Shown here: in pieces, positions 1-7,500 of the stretch | Numbering within the stretch: the stretch's first letter is position 1 | How the letters are laid out: each line of letters opens with the position of its first letter | Assembly: GCF_014117325.1 (NCBI RefSeq) | Contig: NZ_CP059732.1 | Span: 124,001-188,000 of the forward strand | Source: Spirosoma foliorum | GTDB lineage: Bacteria > Bacteroidota > Bacteroidia > Cytophagales > Spirosomataceae | Reading direction: 5' to 3' | Length of the DNA: 64,000 nt | The notes under the pieces: generated by a model | Seen by the model: the letters and a program-made list of their open reading frames with translations, nothing else | Told to the model about the DNA's origin: nothing | Database searches by the model: none | Translations under genes and position numbers: made by a program

Positions 1-784
1 TCAATAGCTGAGCTTTAGATGCCACAGGAATCGTTTCGGGCGCTTTGTCGACGATAACGGCGGTTGTCAAAAGGGCTTCATCGTAAGAGGCTTTGGTGCC
101 GAGTTTGATGAGGTAACCATAACCGGCTTTTACCAGTAATTCGGTCAGGAGCATGTATTTGCGTTCGCATTTGCGGATGAAGTGCGGGCCCCAAAACGAA
201 GTACCGCTGAATAATGTAGGAATTCGGGATTTGAAATCGAATTCGTACCAGGGCAATTCACGGATGAAGTCGACGTAATCCTGCGAGAACTGGGCGTTAA
301 ATTTATCCTCATCGGTCACGACAGCTCCATTTGCCGGATTGGTAAGCCGTCCGATAACCGTTTCGTAAAGGGCTTTCAGCGCATACTCGACCGTCGTACT
401 AACGCCAATGACCCAGATCATAATGTGGTAGCCGGTATTGAAGGCGAAGCTCCCCTTAATCTGATCATACACAACGCCATAGCTCTGCCAGAGCTGCCTG
501 ACATGACTGATGTATGGGAAGGTTGTGGTCGTATGGTTATGGGCATAATCGGCTATTTCAGCGGGGCTGTGTACCAGAAACCATTCGGGATAGGTCAGGA
601 ATGTCTGATCGGCAGGTCGGATGTGTTCGGTAGGCGTGACCGGATGTGGATTGCTGACCAGCCACTCTTTGGGAACTACACAACCTTTCCCCGCTGGAAT
701 TGTCAGCGATTGACGTCCTTTTCGAAAAAAGAGAACGATGGCCAGCACGACCATGATAAGGGTTAAAATTGGTAGCCTAAGCAT
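1..784 (-). CDS. membrane-anchored protein of unknown function (3' end beyond window)
   Basis: An open reading frame runs leftwards from an ATG at 784-782 and is still open at base 1, so the C-terminus is missing; about 261 residues are visible. The N-terminus (MLRLPILTLIMVVLAIVLFF) is a hydrophobic anchor followed by RKGRQ, so the protein is probably held in the inner membrane with its body outside. The body is rich in aromatic residues (TFLTYPEWFLVHSPAE, RELPWYEFDF, FSGTSFWGPHFIRKCERKY). I do not recognise a family. It lies 14 bases downstream of a lipoprotein gene on the same strand and may be co-transcribed with it. Confidence 0.75.
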   Translation of the reverse strand, partial: MLRLPILTLIMVVLAIVLFFRKGRQSLTIPAGKGCVVPKEWLVSNPHPVTPTEHIRPADQTFLTYPEWFLVHSPAEIADYAHNHTTTTFPYISHVRQLWQSYGVVYDQIKGSFAFNTGYHIMIWVIGVSTTVEYALKALYETVIGRLTNPANGAVVTDEDKFNAQFSQDYVDFIRELPWYEFDFKSRIPTLFSGTSFWGPHFIRKCERKYMLLTELLVKAGYGYLIKLGTKASYDEALLTTAVIVDKAPETIPVASKAQLL

Positions 785-797
785 AAGGAAGACAGAT

Positions 798-1391
798 TTA
801 ATGATTCCAAACCAGACCGGCCGTTATAAACTCAATTTGTCGCTGCCCCTGTCCGGCAAAATCCAGATTGATGGTCATTTTTTTTGTGGTTTTCAACTTA
901 TCGATCAGGGCTTTTTCGGAGTCAAAAAAGATAATGTTGGCACTGCCGTTTTCAGCGGCTGAAAAGGCATACGGAATAACAGAATTCCCATCGAACCGAA
1001 CGTCAGCTTTGCCACCCTGAAAACTCCGGTTAAACTGCCCTTTCGATACCTGAATATACACATGGGTGCCACTTTCCCGCTTCCGAATCGTCAGCGTCGC
1101 GATGGAACCGCCAGCGTACGGGAAGCTAAATTCGAGTAGGCGAGGAGAGGTAATCGACGCTTTATAAACGGGATTTCCTACTCTATCAGTTGTTCTCTCA
1201 TATCGCCATGTGCCAGCGCCTTCGGGGGCTTCTTGTTTCCCTGTCGACTGTTCAGATATAGCTACCGGGGGCTGAAGCGTATCAGTCGTCGTAGCTTTGC
1301 TCGAGGTGGAGTTGGTTGCCTGATTTGCTTTTTCCTTGCCAGAGCAACTAAGAAGCGTTAGCAGGACGAGGGTATAAAGTGCGATTTTCAT
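798..1391 (-). CDS. lipoprotein with a conserved C-terminal beta-rich domain, unknown function
   Basis: The ATG at 1391 gives MKIALYTLVLLTLLSCSGKEK, a lipoprotein signal with lipobox LLSC; an in-frame ATG at 1403 would add four polar residues ahead of the signal and is less likely. A Ser/Thr-rich linker (residues 20-50) leads to a globular domain with WRYER, FSFPYAGG, LTIRKRESGTHVYIQVSKGQF, VRFD and LDFAGQGQRQIEF. That spacing is common in small envelope proteins, but I cannot name the family. It is the first gene of a close pair with the edge gene. About 197 residues. Confidence 0.75.
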   Translation of the reverse strand: MKIALYTLVLLTLLSCSGKEKANQATNSTSSKATTTDTLQPPVAISEQSTGKQEAPEGAGTWRYERTTDRVGNPVYKASITSPRLLEFSFPYAGGSIATLTIRKRESGTHVYIQVSKGQFNRSFQGGKADVRFDGNSVIPYAFSAAENGSANIIFFDSEKALIDKLKTTKKMTINLDFAGQGQRQIEFITAGLVWNH

Positions 1392-1441
1392 GTGGGAATG
1401 CATGTAGCGTGGACGGTCCGCCGTTGCGGTGGAAACCCGCG

Positions 1442-2303
1442 CTACATTTTCGTGAACAATACCATTGTATTATCGGAAGGGTCGTTTGCCTGGAGCAGTC
1501 GCTTTCCGCTATCCGTAAAGCCAACTTTACTCAAAATCTTACTCCATTCTTCAATGGGTTTGAAATCTTTGTAATCCTGCTTGTCGACCTCCCAGGTTAT
1601 GTTCAAGCCTAAGTTAAAGACGGTGTGTACTAGGGATACGAATGTGGCCATATCAGGGGCTTTTACGTCGTGATCACGCAGAATGAACCAGCCGCCCGGA
1701 CGCAGGATTCGCCGAATGGAGTCAATAAAACCCGTTAGTTTTTCGGGCCGTGTGTGGTGCAGGCCAATCAGGCAGGTTACCAGATCAACGCTCGCGTCGG
1801 GGATGTCGTTGGGGCTGATCGGATCGAAATCGTGCGATTCGATGAAGGTGCCGAGTTTGGTCAATTGGCCCCGTTCCATGATGTCGGCGGGGCTGAATGT
1901 TGGCGCTACATCATTAATCAGGTAGATAGGACCACTGATCGGCAGATGTTTTCGTAAATCGCTGATGTATCGACCCGGTGAGCCAATTTCAGCATAGCCG
2001 TTCACCTTTGCCCCTTTGGGCAATAGCTCCAGCATTTGCCGGGTCATTTCCTTTTTTCTGGACTTTGAGCGCGGGCAACGCATAGGTCAGCTCCGACAGA
2101 AACGGCTTGATGCTGGGAAGCCGGCTCTGAATAGTTTTATAAATGGTTTCGTCCGACGTTTGGGTTTTCGTCACTTCCCCAATCAGGTGATGAAACTTGT
2201 CTTCAGGATAGAGGTGAAAAACAACTTGCAGAAAGCGATAAAACGCATCGCGCGGTTTCGTCTGATCGAATACAGCGTGAAATTCAGAGGTTTGCGTTGC
2301 CAT
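1442..2303 (-). pseudogene. SAM-dependent methyltransferase (type 11), frameshifted
   Basis: Two overlapping minus-strand frames together make one methyltransferase. The upstream frame starts at ATG 2303 (MATQTSEFHAVFDQTKPRDA) and matches the second frame up to a T-run at 2052-2057 on the + strand (six A in the coding strand). The downstream frame then continues as EMTRQMLELLPKGAKVNGYAEIGSPGRY (motif I-like region), LVTCLIGLHHTRPEKL, RRILRPGGWFILRDHD and ends at 1442. Removing one A from the run would restore a single protein of about 286 residues. The break is in a homopolymer, so it may be a sequencing error. If real, the gene is inactivated unless ribosomes shift +1. Substrate unknown. Confidence 0.7.
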
Positions 2304-2319
2304 AAGTTTATTGGTTTTT

Positions 2320-2400
2320 CTTTCGATAGGATTGACAGGATGAACAGAATTTTCAATACTTATCAATAAATCCTGTTCATCCTGTCAATTCTGTCGAAAG
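2320..2400. repeat. imperfect inverted repeat, GACAGGATnAACAG family
   Basis: Arms 2320-2352 and 2368-2400 are 33 bases each with three mismatches. The core GACAGGATGAACAG is a variant of the repeat at 6206-6276 (GACAGGATTAACAGG). The right arm contains the stop codon of the FAD oxidase gene and the left arm lies upstream of the methyltransferase start, so it could act as a terminator hairpin for the oxidase and as a 5' leader structure for the methyltransferase. Confidence 0.75.
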
Positions 2401-4134
2401 AAACGGTTGATAATACGTATCCCAGAACACATTGTGAAACCGGAAATTCGGGTCTAGGTTTTTCTTGAGTGCAAATAGCTTCCCTGCATTTGGGTATGCT
2501 TTGTGAAATTGCTCCAGTGTGGCATGCGCCTGATAAGGCAGGTAATAGGCCCCATCGACAGATAAGACAGCGTCGATCAGTTCACGCGTCCAGACAGCTA
2601 CCGCATTTTTGGCGGCTTCCGTTGTTCGCTGTTTGTAATAGACCACAAACGCAAAGACTTCTTCGCGCGCCCAGGCCAGATATGAACCCGAATCGGGGAG
2701 GGCGTGCCGGACCGAAACGTTGATTACATTGACCTGATGCCGATTGAAAATCTCACTCATTTTTTCGGCAAAGTCCTCGAAATGCCGGACTGGGACAAAA
2801 TACTCCTGCAGCACATATGTACGCTTTGTACGGGAGCGCGGCTCCAGTTCGGCCACGTCATAACCTGCTTCGTAATTGCGCCAGTGAATGGGATTGGTGA
2901 GGTACAGCAGCGGGTCGACAATGTACTCCCGACGCCATTTCCCCAGCGCGGTTTCGGTAAATGCCCACATAAAATACCGTTCCAGCGGATACGACTCCCG
3001 GAGCGGCATCAGCCGGGTTTTAACGGTTGGCTGTTCGGTTGTTTTGACCCAGGTCACGGCACTCATGTTTTTGTAGGCGGGCGGATACATGTCGCCATTA
3101 TGGAAAACCGCTTCAGGGTTGTCGCGGATGGCTTCGGTGAAATAAGGCTGATAAGCAGATCGGGAAAGCTTTTGGTGCTGTCGTCGAACGGCCAGATTTT
3201 CGTCGAGATCCAATTCTGCCGAAACGATGATTCCCAAGCCATTATAACCACCAATAGCCCCGAAAAAGATGTCTGGGTTTTCGGTACGGCTAGCCTGAAC
3301 CAGCGATCCATCGGCCAATACCAATTCAATAGCACGAACCGATAGAATTAACGGCCCATGACCCATGTAGCGGCCGTGACAGTTTACACTCATTGCGCCC
3401 CCAACCGTGAAGTTGGCGTAGGTCTGCATGATCTTGATGCTTAGGTCATGCGCATCGATAAATCGCTGAATATCGCACCACCGAATCCCGGCCTGAACGG
3501 TAATTCGTCGATCTTCTTTCGAAAATTGAATAACCTGATTCAAGTCCCGCATGTCGATGTGCAGACTTTGGGCGCTGGCGGTTTGCCCACCCATACTAAA
3601 CCGACCACCGCCTACCGAAATCGGACCTGTGGTTTGGCGAAGCCATTCCTGTAAATCCGTTACCGATTTTGGCCGAAATACATCGGCTACCACAACCGGA
3701 TTCAGTTGGGTTACGTCGTTGATAATTCGTTCGGGAGCGCTATGTGGAACGGGTTGTCCGTTGTCATTTTTGAAGTAGTCAGCGGCTTCGTTGGGAACAG
3801 TACCAAAGGTATTGGGGTGTTTGTCGCCCCGTTTGAACCCCAATACATAAATCAACCAGATTGGCCCTAGAACTGGAATCAGAACCACCAATAACCAATA
3901 GCCCGAATGGTTAGTATCGTGCAAACGTTTGGTCGCTGTAGATACTAGCGACCCTAACAGCAGCGGATAAAGAACATAGGTTGCTCCTTCGCTAACAAAG
4001 TTATGCAGGATGGTATGAAGTACATAAAACGTACTCCAGATAAATGCCGAGACCAGCCAGTACGTTGAACGATGGATACGGCCCCGGATTGAAAACAGAA
4101 GGTAGCTAAGAGGGAGTTTATCTTTCAGACGCAT
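2377..4134 (-). CDS. DUF805 membrane domain fused to an FAD-linked oxidase (aldonolactone/alditol oxidase type)
   Basis: The ATG at 4134 gives MRLKDKLPLSYLLFSIRGRI and about 585 residues; a TTG at 4206 would extend it by 24 residues without a recognisable signal. Residues 10-110 look like a DUF805 domain: several membrane helices with RIHRSTYW, ATKRLHDTNHSGYW and FKRGDKHPNTFG. An FAD_binding_4 domain follows, with ISVGGGRFSMGG, TVGGAMSVNCHGRYMGHG and GAIGGYNGLGIIV, and then a long C-terminal half resembling the D-arabinono-1,4-lactone oxidase type (AREEVFAFVVYY, YYLPYQAHATLEQF). The family oxidises sugar lactones, polyols or related alcohols. The fusion would place the flavoenzyme on the inner membrane. 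Substrate not predictable from sequence. Confidence 0.8.
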   Translation of the reverse strand: MRLKDKLPLSYLLFSIRGRIHRSTYWLVSAFIWSTFYVLHTILHNFVSEGATYVLYPLLLGSLVSTATKRLHDTNHSGYWLLVVLIPVLGPIWLIYVLGFKRGDKHPNTFGTVPNEAADYFKNDNGQPVPHSAPERIINDVTQLNPVVVADVFRPKSVTDLQEWLRQTTGPISVGGGRFSMGGQTASAQSLHIDMRDLNQVIQFSKEDRRITVQAGIRWCDIQRFIDAHDLSIKIMQTYANFTVGGAMSVNCHGRYMGHGPLILSVRAIELVLADGSLVQASRTENPDIFFGAIGGYNGLGIIVSAELDLDENLAVRRQHQKLSRSAYQPYFTEAIRDNPEAVFHNGDMYPPAYKNMSAVTWVKTTEQPTVKTRLMPLRESYPLERYFMWAFTETALGKWRREYIVDPLLYLTNPIHWRNYEAGYDVAELEPRSRTKRTYVLQEYFVPVRHFEDFAEKMSEIFNRHQVNVINVSVRHALPDSGSYLAWAREEVFAFVVYYKQRTTEAAKNAVAVWTRELIDAVLSVDGAYYLPYQAHATLEQFHKAYPNAGKLFALKKNLDPNFRFHNVFWDTYYQPFLSTELTG

Positions 4135-4302
4135 AGGTCGGGTAAAGATAGCGGAGGAATAAGTATCGGGCTGATTAACAAGGCAACCTCTTATTTTAAG
4201 GTACAAAATTTGTAGAGAACAGATAAAAGTTTGTGCCTGTTTGCTAACTTTTATTCTATAGGCCAGATTCTTTTTCCTATGTTTGGGTCATATTCATTTT
4301 AT

Positions 4303-5238
4303 ATGTTCACTCGTCAAGTTTTATCGTTTTCAGCAGCCCTTGGTCTGTCTGTTTTACTCTCCAATGGCCTAACAGGCTGCCAGTCGAAAAGCGCTTCTAC
4401 CAGTGAAGCCACAACGACAACTGATTCGACAACGAAGGCTGAGACGGAAAAACCCGTTTCAGGCGAAGAAACGGCCAAAGCAGCGCCTGATCCCAGTTCG
4501 ATTCCAGCCGATAAGATCGCTGATGCCGCTACGATTCTGGCGCGTCCGCAGGTGCCCGTATTATGTTATCATCAGATTCGCGATTGGCGGGGTAGCGACT
4601 CCAAAAGTGCAAAAGATTATATCATTCCCGTTCAGGCCTTTAAGGATCAGATGCAGATTCTGGCGGATAGTGGTTATCATACCATCTTGCCCGATCAGCT
4701 TTACGCGTACCTAACCACCGGCGCACCGCTGCCCTCCAAACCTGTTATGCTTACGTTCGATGATGGGGACCTGGATCAGTACGAAACGGCTGTTCCGATT
4801 CTGGACAAACACGGGTTCAAAGGGGCATTTTTTATTATGACCGTCGCTATTGGTCGTAGAGGAAAGCAGCCTTACATGGACAAAGCGCAGATTAAAGATT
4901 TGTCAGATAAAGGTCATACGGTAGGTGCCCATACCTGGGATCACCACAACGTGAAAAAATACCAGGGCGAGGACTGGAAAATCCAGATTGAGGAGCCTAA
5001 AGCAAAGCTGGAAACGATCATCGGCAAACCCGTAAAATACTTCGCTTATCCGTTCGGTTTATGGAATCATCAAGCGTTACCTGAAATTCAGAAGCGCGGT
5101 TACGCAGCCGCCTTTACCCTGGCCGACAAACGCGATGAGCAAATGCCGCTCTACACCATTCGACGCATTATTGCGGGTGGTCAGTGGAGCACGAAAACGT
5201 TTTATCGGAATATGATTCAGAGTTTCGATGGGAAGTAA
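4303..5238 (+). CDS. polysaccharide deacetylase lipoprotein (carbohydrate esterase family 4)
   Basis: The ATG at 4303 gives a lipoprotein signal MFTRQVLSFSAALGLSVLLS with lipobox LTGC; upstream TTG and ATG starts (4231, 4279) would only add residues before the signal. After a Thr/Ser/Glu linker comes the NodB-type fold: VPVLCYHQIRDW, the catalytic and metal motif TFDDGD (Asp153-Asp154), the HxxxH metal motif HTWDHH (His210, His214) and YFAYPFGLWN. All key motifs are present, so an active metal-dependent N- or O-deacetylase is likely, acting on cell-wall or exopolysaccharide. About 311 residues. It is divergent from the FAD oxidase and convergent with the ThuA-like gene. Confidence 0.88.
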   Translation: MFTRQVLSFSAALGLSVLLSNGLTGCQSKSASTSEATTTTDSTTKAETEKPVSGEETAKAAPDPSSIPADKIADAATILARPQVPVLCYHQIRDWRGSDSKSAKDYIIPVQAFKDQMQILADSGYHTILPDQLYAYLTTGAPLPSKPVMLTFDDGDLDQYETAVPILDKHGFKGAFFIMTVAIGRRGKQPYMDKAQIKDLSDKGHTVGAHTWDHHNVKKYQGEDWKIQIEEPKAKLETIIGKPVKYFAYPFGLWNHQALPEIQKRGYAAAFTLADKRDEQMPLYTIRRIIAGGQWSTKTFYRNMIQSFDGK

Positions 5239-5246
5239 AGTATATT

Positions 5247-5339
5247 GTTTACGGTATTTGGTATATAGTATACGGTGGGCTGACGCAAGAACAGCTAGCG
5301 CGTCAGCCCACCGTATACTATATACCAAATACCGTAAAC
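5247..5339. repeat. perfect 40-bp inverted repeat between convergent genes
   Basis: Arms 5247-5286 and 5300-5339 are exact reverse complements over 40 bases, with a 13-base spacer. It lies between the stop codons of the convergent deacetylase and ThuA genes and fills the gap completely, so a bidirectional terminator is the simple reading. There is no T-tract on either side, and the arm itself carries internal repetition (GTATATAGTATACGGT). Confidence 0.9.
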
Positions 5340-5340
5340 C

Positions 5341-6180
5341 TTAAAATCGCCCTGCCCACTCAATCCCTTCTACAATGTGCGGCATGGCGTATTTATCGGT
5401 AAAGGTTTCGTTGGTATGGCCCATGCCGGTGTAGAATACACGCCCTTTACCTACTTTATTGGTCCACGAAATTGGGTGATCGCCACCCATTGCTTTGGGC
5501 CAGGTTGCCTTGTACGTTGCTTCGTTTAGCGTCAGCAGTACTTGAATACTGTCTTTGCCTCGTACACTTTGCTTGAAATTATACCACTCATCGGCCCGGC
5601 GGAATTTGGCTGGTAAGTGTTTAGTGCTCGGATGATCCCGAATGTCGGTAATAACTTCAGCTTCAGGCGTGTGCTCTGGGTAAAGAGGATGATCGCGGAA
5701 GTGGGTGCCGAGCATATGATCGTACCAATCCCAACCATATTCCGTATCGGAAGCCGCATGGATACCCACGTAACCGCCCCCGTTTTCGATGAATTTCTCA
5801 AAGGATTTTTCCTGATCCGGCGTCAGAATATCGCCCGTAGTCGATAGAAAGACAACGACTTTGAATTTGCTTAAATAATCGTCGTTAAAGAACGCTCCGT
5901 TTTCTGTCGTACGAACATCCCAGCCTTTGACTTTTCCCTCTTTTTTGAGTGCTTCAATTCCGGGTTCGATGGATTCGTGACGGAACCCATTGGTTTTTGA
6001 AAAGATCAGAACCCCTTTAGGACCAACAGCGCCAGGGTCGGCTGGTCGTTCGGTATCAAAAACAGGCTTTTGCCAGGGAAGTTGTCGGGTAACATACATA
6101 CCAAAGACAACGAATCCGCCTGCGAGTAAGACGAGTACCAGGACGAGGCCCAGCAGGATTTTAAGGAATTTACGGAACAT
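5341..6180 (-). CDS. membrane-anchored ThuA-like domain protein
   Basis: 279 residues. An N-terminal helix (ILLGLVLVLVLLAGGFVVFG, residues 8-27) anchors the protein. The rest is a ThuA-like, class-I glutamine-amidotransferase-type fold: VLIFSKTNGFRHESIEPG, VVVFLSTTGDIL, FIENGGGYVGIHAASDTEY, WYDHMLGTHFRDHP, HPISWTNKVGKGRVFYTGMGHT. Family members are linked to disaccharide or keto-sugar use, but the catalytic role is not settled. It lies upstream of nothing on its own strand but directly follows the isomerase and PQQ dehydrogenase genes in transcription order, an arrangement that supports joint action on sugars in the periplasm. Confidence 0.87.
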   Translation of the reverse strand: MFRKFLKILLGLVLVLVLLAGGFVVFGMYVTRQLPWQKPVFDTERPADPGAVGPKGVLIFSKTNGFRHESIEPGIEALKKEGKVKGWDVRTTENGAFFNDDYLSKFKVVVFLSTTGDILTPDQEKSFEKFIENGGGYVGIHAASDTEYGWDWYDHMLGTHFRDHPLYPEHTPEAEVITDIRDHPSTKHLPAKFRRADEWYNFKQSVRGKDSIQVLLTLNEATYKATWPKAMGGDHPISWTNKVGKGRVFYTGMGHTNETFTDKYAMPHIVEGIEWAGRF

Positions 6181-6205
6181 GATGTTTAGGTTGGTCTAGG
6201 ATAAG

Positions 6206-6276
6206 TTTTTCGACAGGATTAACAGGATTTTCAGGGTTATTTGCTGGTCGAAAATCCTGTTAATCCTGTCGAAAAA
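6206..6276. repeat. perfect 26-bp inverted repeat, GACAGGATTAACAGG family
   Basis: Arms 6206-6231 and 6251-6276 are exact reverse complements (TTTTTCGACAGGATTAACAG and on) with a 19-base spacer. The A/T-rich ends give a T-tract on both strands, so it would work as a terminator for the isomerase gene. Same family as 2320-2400. Confidence 0.85.
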
Positions 6277-6283
6277 AGGATAA

Positions 6284-7309
6284 TTACGCCAGTTCCGTCC
6301 GGACGCGTTCGAGCAGGGTTTTCGTTGCTTGAATACCGTCGTTTGTAGACAGATAGCCACCGGTCGGATTATACATCGCCATGATTCCACCTTCATACTC
6401 GATGCCTACATAGCCTTTAAAGCCCGCGTCTTTGATGATCTTGAACATCTTCCGGAAATCGGTTTCGGTCTCGTTACCACTGGCATCGAACTTGTGCGTT
6501 TTGGCACTGATCCCTTTGGCGTATGGCATCATTTTTTTCACACCTTCGTAGCGGTCGTATTCCTTCACGCACTTGGTGGCCATAATTCCCTTGATGTCGT
6601 TGGTTTCGGGCTTGCTGCGTTGTCGACAGAAGTTACCGAAATCAGGTAGCAAGCCCGCGTTGGGCATATTTACCTGTTTCATGATTCCAACCAGCCAGTC
6701 GATGTCGGTCGAGTTGCCGAAGTGGTTTTCGACAATAACATCCATTTTTGACTTGGCTGCATACTCCAACAACTTATGATAGCCATCGGCAGCCGTTTTA
6801 GCCGCTTCGGCAGCAGGATCATCTTCGACACCCGTCAGCGCTTTGGAGGTATCGCCCAGATTAACCCGGATGGAACTACAACCGAGGTACTTGGCTGCGT
6901 CGACCCAGGCATGGTGATCTTCTACTGCTTTCTGACGTTTCGTTGCATCAAGGTCTGCAATGTTGGCTCCATCGACCATGATGAGATTATTCTTCATACC
7001 CAGGTCATCGCACCGCTGCTTGAGTTCTTTCAGGTATGCCTGATCGGTGTGTTTATCGTTGAAAAACCCAGATACATATTCCAGCACATTAATGCCAAAA
7101 TCTTTTTTAGTACGAGCGGGGAAATCCATATTCGTCATTTTGCCCGAATAGAGTTCGCCCGCAAAAGAGAACTCGGCCAGCGAGATATCGAATGTGAATT
7201 TTTTGGCGGTCATATCGGCAAATGATGATGTTGGTAGAACTGAGGCCAGGCCTACTCCAGCGGCTGTCAGGCCCAGTTGGTTCAGGAAATCGCGACGTGA
7301 TTGGATCAT
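6284..7309 (-). CDS. Tat-exported sugar phosphate isomerase/epimerase-like protein (xylose-isomerase TIM barrel)
   Basis: 341 residues. The N-terminus MIQSRRDFLNQLGLTAAGVG is a Tat signal (RRDFL) ending near SSFA, so the enzyme is exported folded. The body is an AP_endonuc_2/xylose-isomerase-like TIM barrel: GINVLEYVSGFF, NNLIMVDG, SSIRVNLGD, DVIVENHFGNS, LPDFGNF, GISAKTHKFD, GYVGIEYEGG. The acidic and His residues expected to bind a divalent metal (Glu in VENHFG, Asp in LPDFGNF, His in AKTHKF, Glu in GIEYEGG) are present. Together with the neighbouring dehydrogenase and ThuA protein it fits periplasmic oxidation and epimerisation or keto-sugar processing; the substrate is unknown. Confidence 0.85.
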   Translation of the reverse strand: MIQSRRDFLNQLGLTAAGVGLASVLPTSSFADMTAKKFTFDISLAEFSFAGELYSGKMTNMDFPARTKKDFGINVLEYVSGFFNDKHTDQAYLKELKQRCDDLGMKNNLIMVDGANIADLDATKRQKAVEDHHAWVDAAKYLGCSSIRVNLGDTSKALTGVEDDPAAEAAKTAADGYHKLLEYAAKSKMDVIVENHFGNSTDIDWLVGIMKQVNMPNAGLLPDFGNFCRQRSKPETNDIKGIMATKCVKEYDRYEGVKKMMPYAKGISAKTHKFDASGNETETDFRKMFKIIKDAGFKGYVGIEYEGGIMAMYNPTGGYLSTNDGIQATKTLLERVRTELA

Positions 7310-7324
7310 GGTTGATAAGGGGTT

Positions 7325-7491
7325 AACCTCACCCCCGGCCCCTCTCCTGAAATCAGGAGAGGGGTGAAGCGGGAGTTATAAACGCCAACTCTTTTAGAGC
7401 TTAAGCCTTACATATCATTGAATTGATGATGCAAGTCAGACGTTAAAACCTCCCCTCTCCTGAAACCAGGAGAGGGGCCGGGGGTGAGGTT
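7325..7491. repeat. dispersed CCCCTCTCCTG inverted repeat (25-bp perfect ends)
   Basis: Arms 7325-7349 and 7467-7491 are exact reverse complements over 25 bases (AACCTCACCCCCGGCCCCTC and on). Each arm also carries its own small hairpin (CCCTCTCCTGAAATCAGGAGAGGG next to the left arm). A shorter relative lies at 30823-30859. It sits between the dehydrogenase and isomerase genes and may attenuate or process their shared transcript. Confidence 0.85.
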
Positions 7492-7500
7492 ATTTTAAGT

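Noticed and set aside
425-766. Reading frame on the + strand at the left edge
   Set aside because: It lies opposite a longer, signal-bearing minus-strand gene and has no recognisable domain.
2041-2060. Programmed -1 frameshift at the A-run in the methyltransferase
   Set aside because: The needed shift is +1 (or -2), and the zero-frame phase of the A-run does not match the usual A AAA AAG slip site.
2704-3345. 213-codon + strand frame inside the FAD oxidase gene
   Set aside because: Antisense shadow; the opposite strand carries clear FAD-binding motifs.
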